Shown here one piece after another: positions 59,950 to 64,000 of a stretch of DNA of 64,000 bases. Source of the stretch: Streptomyces sp. P3 (lineage in GTDB: Bacteria; Actinomycetota; Actinomycetes; Streptomycetales; Streptomycetaceae); the NCBI GenBank assembly GCA_016893485.2, contig JAFEKX020000001.1:744001-808000 (forward strand), in the 5' to 3' direction. The notes below the pieces were generated by a model, which saw only the letters and a list, made by a program, of their open reading frames with translations, had not been told where the DNA came from and made no database searches. Position numbers and translations under genes: made by a program. Numbering within the stretch: position 1 is the first letter of the stretch; every line of letters begins with the position of its first letter.

Positions 59950-60238
59950 AATAGGTACCGGCCGTTCACCTTCCGCGGCGAGCAGCACACCGTACGGGCC
60001 GGTTCCACGGTCGACATCCCGGCCAACGCCCCGCACAACTTCCGCAACACGTCAGGCGCCCCGGCCCGCATGCTGTGCATGTGCACCCCCGCCGGCCAGG
60101 ACGAGTACTTCACCCGCATCGGCGATGTCGTCGCGGGCAAGGACGCCCCGCCGCCGCGGCTCTCCCAGGACGAACTCACGGAACGCCGCCGCCGGGCGGG
60201 CCGAGTTGGCGTCGTCCTACCGCAGCGAGTTCCTGTGA
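59950..60238 (+). pseudogene. Cupin-domain protein, C-terminal fragment
   Basis: An in-frame stretch without a start reads PFTFRGEQHTVRAGSTVDIP, NAPHNFRNTSGAPARMLCMC, then after removing one extra base at 60198-60200, [12 protein letters not shown] and stop. This is the second half of a small cupin (metal His in APHNFRN). The N-terminal cupin strands are missing. Points away from the truncated AraC gene, consistent with a deletion removing the shared promoter and both 5' ends. Confidence 0.65.
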
Positions 60239-61268
60239 TCGGACGGCCGGTCGGCACCTGGTTGACCGTGTGATCCCGGGCGTCGACCGGATGGCACGTC
60301 ACCGCCACGACGTCGACGGCCAGGCCGTGGCGCTCGATCGTCCGGCCGGTCCACGCTCCCCATGGAGTGCGGGCGGGCATCGCCTCGTACGGCGTCCTCG
60401 GTCCTGGCCTCCAGCGCGTGCAGGACGGCCACCATGTCCTCGCCGCCGTGGCCCTGTGCGACGGTCTCGCCGTAGAGGGCATGGCAGATGTCGAGGAGTG
60501 GGGAGGCGAGGCCTGCCTCGCGGGCGGCCTCCGCGATCAGCCGGTTGTTCTTCAACACGTCCGCTGCCGCCGCCTGGACGGTGAAGTCGCGGGTCACCAG
60601 CTTGGGCCCCTTCAGCCGGGAGACGGAGCTGGCCATCGGCCCCGCGTCCAGCACGTCCCGGAGCAGGCGCTGGTCGAGCCCGTGCCGGTCCGCGAAGTGG
60701 AACGCCTCGGCCAGTCCGGTGACGAGCGTGATCAGGAACAGGTTCACCGAGAACTTCATGAGCAGGGCGCCCGGCACCGCGCCGCAGCCGAACGTCTCCT
60801 GGCAGACGGGCGCGAGCAGCGGCCGTACGGCGTCCACCGCGTCGGCGTCCCCGGCCAGCATGCCGACCAACTCCCCTGTTCGGCGGGGACTCGGGACCCG
60901 GAGACCGGAGCCTCGACGTATCTCCCGCCCGCGGCCCGGATGTCGTCCTGGAGGCCGGCCGAGTACTCGGCGGAGGTCGTCCCCATGTGGACGACGGTGT
61001 GTCCGGCGACCCGGGCGGCGAAGTCCGCGGTGCCACGGCCGAGCACCGCGTCCATGGCCGTCTCGTCGGCCAGCATGAGGAACACGGTGTCGTCGGCCCG
61101 GTCGAAGACCTCGGCGGGGTCCGCCGCGACCTCTGCCCCGGCGGCCGACAGCGGTTCACAGCGGCCGGGCGTGCGGTTCCAGACCACGAGCGGTGTGCCC
61201 GCGCGGGCGAGGTTGAGCGCCATGGGCTGTCCCATGACCCCGAGGCCGACGAAACCCACGTACCGCAC
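60217..61268 (-). CDS. NAD(P)-dependent 3-hydroxyisobutyrate/6-phosphogluconate dehydrogenase-like protein (one indel)
   Basis: About 350 residues. Rossmann motif [51 protein letters not shown] and [20 protein letters not shown], then the catalytic-lysine helix [23 protein letters not shown] base is missing at 60873-60876. The last 60 or so residues (from [11 protein letters not shown]) are basic, low-complexity and overlap the cupin fragment; the genuine protein likely ends near there and another indel may hide its stop. GTG start. Divergent from a TetR gene and preceded by two matching operators, so TetR-controlled. Confidence 0.8.
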
Positions 61269-61322
61269 GATGCACCACCGTTCCCGTCCGGCGAAGCAGC
61301 CGGACCGTGCTCACCACCGCTG

Positions 61323-61369
61323 ACTATGACGGCCGTCATAGTATTCCAGTCTATGACAGCCGTCATAGA
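61323..61369. promoter_or_regulatory. Tandem TetR operators
   Basis: Two 18-bp dyads, CTATGACGGCCGTCATAG (61324-61341, perfect, extending to 20 bp) and CTATGACAGCCGTCATAG (61351-61368, one central change), with centres 27 bp apart, fill the space between the divergent dehydrogenase and TetR genes. TetR-type repressors bind as dimers to such palindromes. Confidence 0.85.
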
Positions 61370-61417
61370 CTGGGCCCTGGACAGGGTGCGGAACGGCGGC
61401 GGAGGTCGGGGAGAGCG

Positions 61418-62017
61418 ATGGCAGAGGTGTCAGAACACGGTCCGCGCGAGCGGATGGTCTTCAGCGCGGCGCAGCTCATCCGGCGCGACGGCGTCGCCTC
61501 CACCGGCATGCGCGAGGTCGCCGTCCACGCGGGCGCGCCGCGCGGTTCGCTCCAGCACTACTTCCCCGGCGGCAAGGAGCAGTTGGTCAACGAGGCGGTG
61601 GGCTGGGCGGGCCGCTACGCGGGCAAGCGCGTCGCCCGCTTCCTCGACGCGCTGCCCGAGCCGACGCCCAGCGGGCTGTTCGGCGAGATGGTGCGCCAGT
61701 GGACGGACGAGTACGAGAGCGCCGGTTTCGCGGGCGGCTGCCCCGTGGCCGCCGCGACGGTGGACTGCGCGGAGACGAACGCCTCCACCCGGCAGGCCGC
61801 GGCCGACGCGTTCGCCACCTGGTCCGGCCCGGTGGCCCGCGCCCTGGTGGACATGGGCGTACCCACGAAGCGGGCGGGTTCGCTCGCCACGCTCATGATC
61901 AGCGCCTTGGAGGGCGCCGTCCTGATCGCCCGGGCCGAGCAGGACGTCCGCGCCCTGACGACCGTGGCCCGCGAACTCGGCCCGCTCCTCGACGCGGCGA
62001 CGAGCGAAGCCTCCTGA
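61418..62017 (+). CDS. TetR/AcrR-family regulator, LmrA/YxaF-like
   Basis: Intact 199-residue repressor. HTH: QLIRRDGVASTGMREVAVHAGAPRGSLQHYFPGGKEQLV, which is the LmrA/YxaF type; ligand domain ends with VARALVDMGVPTKRAG and LMISALEGAVLIARAEQD, the TetR_C_33 pattern. ATG with GGGGAG five bases upstream. The doubled CTATGAC operators between it and the dehydrogenase gene indicate autoregulation and control of that gene. Confidence 0.9.
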   Translation: MAEVSEHGPRERMVFSAAQLIRRDGVASTGMREVAVHAGAPRGSLQHYFPGGKEQLVNEAVGWAGRYAGKRVARFLDALPEPTPSGLFGEMVRQWTDEYESAGFAGGCPVAAATVDCAETNASTRQAAADAFATWSGPVARALVDMGVPTKRAGSLATLMISALEGAVLIARAEQDVRALTTVARELGPLLDAATSEAS

Positions 62018-62152
62018 CCGGTCGCCTCGTCGAGGCCGCAGTGGTGCCCTCGTACGCGAACGGGCCCTGGAACCACACCCGTTGGGCCGTCACCGCCTAC
62101 CAGGGCAACAGGCACACCCCACCCCCGACGACGGCCCCGGAAGCCCACCCCG

Positions 62153-62812
62153 TCACTCGTACCGGTACTTCAACGCATCCGCCTCCGACTGCTCCACGTC
62201 CGCGATCGTCAGCTCCGGCATCCGCAGCTGCGCCAGTGTCACCTCGGCCGAGGTCGGCTGGGCGTCCGCCGGGAGCCACTGGTCGGGCTTCCAGGCCGCG
62301 CTGCGCAGGAACGCCTTTGGGCAGTGCGGGTAGACCTCCTCGATGCCCAGGACCAGCGCGCTGGCGGGTGGTTTGCCCACGGCGGTCAGCTGGGAGAGGA
62401 GGTCGGGGCGGGTGGAGACGCAGGCCCGGCCGTTGACCCGGAGGGTGGTGGTGCGGCCGGGGATGACGAACAGCAGCCCGGCCCGCCCGGTGGCGACGAC
62501 GTTCTGCAGGGAGTCGAGTCGCTTGTTGCCGGTCGCGTCCGGAATCGCCAGCGTCCGCTCGTCCAGGACGGCCACGAACCCGGCAGGGCCGCCGCGCGGG
62601 GAGACGTCGCAGTTGCCCTCGGCGTCCGTGCTGGCGACCAGGACCAGCGACGAGCATCCGATCAACTGCCGTGTCTGCTCGGTGAGTTCGGTCATCTGCT
62701 TCCGTACGGCGGTCTCGCGCGGGAGTCCGTAGACCTGGCGCAGCGTGTCCTGGTCGCGTACGGCGTCGAGGCGGAGCGAGTCGAAGGCACTACCGGCAAG
62801 AAGTGACGTCAT
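62153..62812 (-). CDS. Pyridoxamine 5'-phosphate oxidase-family FMN-binding protein
   Basis: Intact 219-residue split-barrel protein of the MSMEG_1061-like PPOX group: SLVLVASTDAEGNCDVSPRG, GFVAVLDERTLAIPDATGNK, RLDSLQNVVATGRAGLLFVI and the GIEEVYPHCPKAFLRSAAW segment. No RBS upstream of the ATG, which may be leaderless. It probably binds F420 or FMN and reduces an unknown compound. Divergent to the glutamate decarboxylase gene across 283 bp; that space has an AT-richer stretch (62937-63010) with CGATC-ACTG-GATCG at 62995-63008 and no gene. Confidence 0.82.
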   Translation of the reverse strand: MTSLLAGSAFDSLRLDAVRDQDTLRQVYGLPRETAVRKQMTELTEQTRQLIGCSSLVLVASTDAEGNCDVSPRGGPAGFVAVLDERTLAIPDATGNKRLDSLQNVVATGRAGLLFVIPGRTTTLRVNGRACVSTRPDLLSQLTAVGKPPASALVLGIEEVYPHCPKAFLRSAAWKPDQWLPADAQPTSAEVTLAQLRMPELTIADVEQSEADALKYRYE

Positions 62813-63095
62813 GCCTACGAGCCTAACCAGCCGCGCCGCCGGGCGGACCTGACCGGGCCCCGGGGCGTACCCGCCGGGATCGACCGAGATCAACCGACGA
62901 AAGGACCAGGTCAGCACCGTCGACAGACCCTTTTGTCCTGCAAAAGTAATGCCCAGTATGTACAAGGGAAAATCCAGTTCATCAGTCCGCAAATCGATCA
63001 CTGGATCGGTGTAATCGGCACATACGCCGCGCCTCCTGGCGATCTAGCGTCTGAGTGCACGAGGCCGCACGGACCAGAAAGGCATCCAGACACTC

Positions 63096-64000
63096 ATGCC
63101 CATCCCGCATACCGACGTCATGCCCGAAGCCGAGTTCGACACCCTCACCGTTGCCCGCGGCGTCGGGCAGCCGCCCGCCGTCGACCTGTTGACCCCGGTC
63201 GACGAACTGCCCGAGCTGTCCTCCTCCTCCCCGACCTGGTCTGCCGCCGCGTACGCGACGAGCTGATGCTCGACGGCAACGCCCGCCTCAACCTCGCCAC
63301 CTTCGTGACGACGTGGATGGAGCCGCAGGCACGGGAGTTGATGGCGGAGACCGCCGAGAAGAACCTCGCCGACCGCGCCGAGTACCCGCAGATCACGGCG
63401 ATGGAGGAGCGCTGCGTCCGGATGCTCGCCCGGCTCTGGCACGCGCCGCAGCCGGAGCAGGTCCGCGGCTGCTCCACGACCGGTTCGAGCGAGGCCGCGA
63501 TGCTCGGCGGCCTCGCCCTCAAGCGCCGCTGGCAGGAGCGCCGACGCGCCCAGGGCAAGGACACCTCGCGGCCGAACATCGTGATGGGCGCGAACGTCCA
63601 GGTGTGCTGGAAGAAGTTCGCCAACTACTTCGAGGTGGAGCCGCGTTACGTCCCGATGGAGCCGGGCCGCTACCACCTCACGCCGGACACGCTCACCGCG
63701 TACTGCGACGACAACACCATCGGCGTCGTGACGATCCTCGGCTCCACGTACGACGGTTCCTACGAGCCCATCGCGGACATCTGCATGGCCCTGGACGGCT
63801 ACCAGGCCGCGACCGGCACCGACATCCCCGTGCATGTCGACGGCGCGTCCGGCGCGATGGTCGCGCCGTTCCTCGACCCGGGCCTGATGTGGGACTTCCA
63901 GCTCGAACGCGTCGCCTCCATCAACACCTCGGGCCACAAGTACGGACACGTCTTCCCCGGCCTGGGCTGGGCGTTGTGGCGCAACGCCGAAGCCCTCCCG
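63096..64000 (+). CDS. Glutamate decarboxylase, 5' part; runs off the window (one indel)
   Basis: PLP-dependent enzyme converting glutamate to GABA and CO2. Conserved: DELMLDGNARLNLATFVTTW, CSTTGSSEAAMLGGLALKRRW, GANVQVCWKKFANYFEVEP, IPVHVDGASGAMVAPF and SINTSGHKYGHVFPGLGWAL, where the Lys in HKYG binds PLP. A base is missing between 63218 and 63232, in a TCC repeat, giving a false stop; repair joins the unusual N-terminus to LPDLVCRRVRDELM. Start ATG with AAAGG 14 bases upstream is weak. About 300 residues are visible; the usual length is about 460 to 470. Symbol not given because more than one decarboxylase gene family shares these motifs. Confidence 0.87.

Noticed and set aside
1..64000. 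CRISPR arrays, tRNA or rRNA genes, phage genes
   Set aside because: No regularly spaced repeats, tRNA-like cloverleaf or rRNA sequence was recognised on either strand.

Overview
High-GC actinobacterial DNA, almost certainly Streptomyces: codon use, many Tat-exported enzymes, MmyB-type XRE regulators, a membrane Ser/Thr kinase and several secondary-metabolite genes point that way. No rRNA, tRNA, phage or CRISPR sequence was seen. A technical feature dominates the reading: about 49 single-base indels, nearly all one missing base in a C3-C5 or G3-G5 run, break otherwise intact genes. Repairing each restores a whole-codon, family-length protein, so I treat these genes as intact and give the indel positions; they look like consensus errors, not pseudogenes.

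Layout. 1-7786 (minus): a GH71/99-like enzyme and two large secreted GH87-type alpha-1,3-glucanases, a locus for fungal wall or alpha-glucan digestion. 8094-10402: Ser/Thr kinase and a LuxR-type regulator. 10605-14180: chorismatase, aryl-CoA ligase and EamA exporter, a compact aryl-acid unit. 14289-22585 (minus): organosulfur scavenging, with an SsuD-like monooxygenase, a complete oligopeptide ABC transporter and a dipeptidase, interleaved with two short Cys-codon leader peptides. 22689-29210: anti-sigma-type ATPase, regulators, FMN reductase, SDR/LysR pair, FUSC protein. 29403-31680: MFS exporter plus a TauD-family protein whose facial-triad Asp is Gly. 32073-33647: MerR-controlled reductase with an overspaced promoter. 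33883-34726: Tat-exported unknown protein.

34808-39617 (minus) is a complete lasso-peptide cluster (precursor A, cyclase C, RRE protein B1, protease B2, ABC exporter) next to an orphan response regulator. The 41-residue precursor is too short for routine gene calling; its predicted core is AFGPCVENDWFAGTAWIC. 40836-46245 (minus) is a coupled redox operon: FOXRED2-like flavoprotein, FMN alpha-hydroxy-acid oxidase, membrane-anchored P450, cation/proton antiporter. 46870-49430 holds a hydroxyisobutyryl-CoA hydrolase and an acyl-CoA dehydrogenase gene interrupted by an IS5-family element.

49684-51718: XRE regulator and a secreted beta-propeller. 51805-59259: fructan utilisation, with exported GH32, sugar ABC transporter, cytoplasmic GH32 and LacI repressor with two matching operators. 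59339-62017: truncated AraC and cupin genes abutting, then a dehydrogenase/TetR pair with tandem operators. 62153-64000: PPOX protein and the start of a glutamate decarboxylase.
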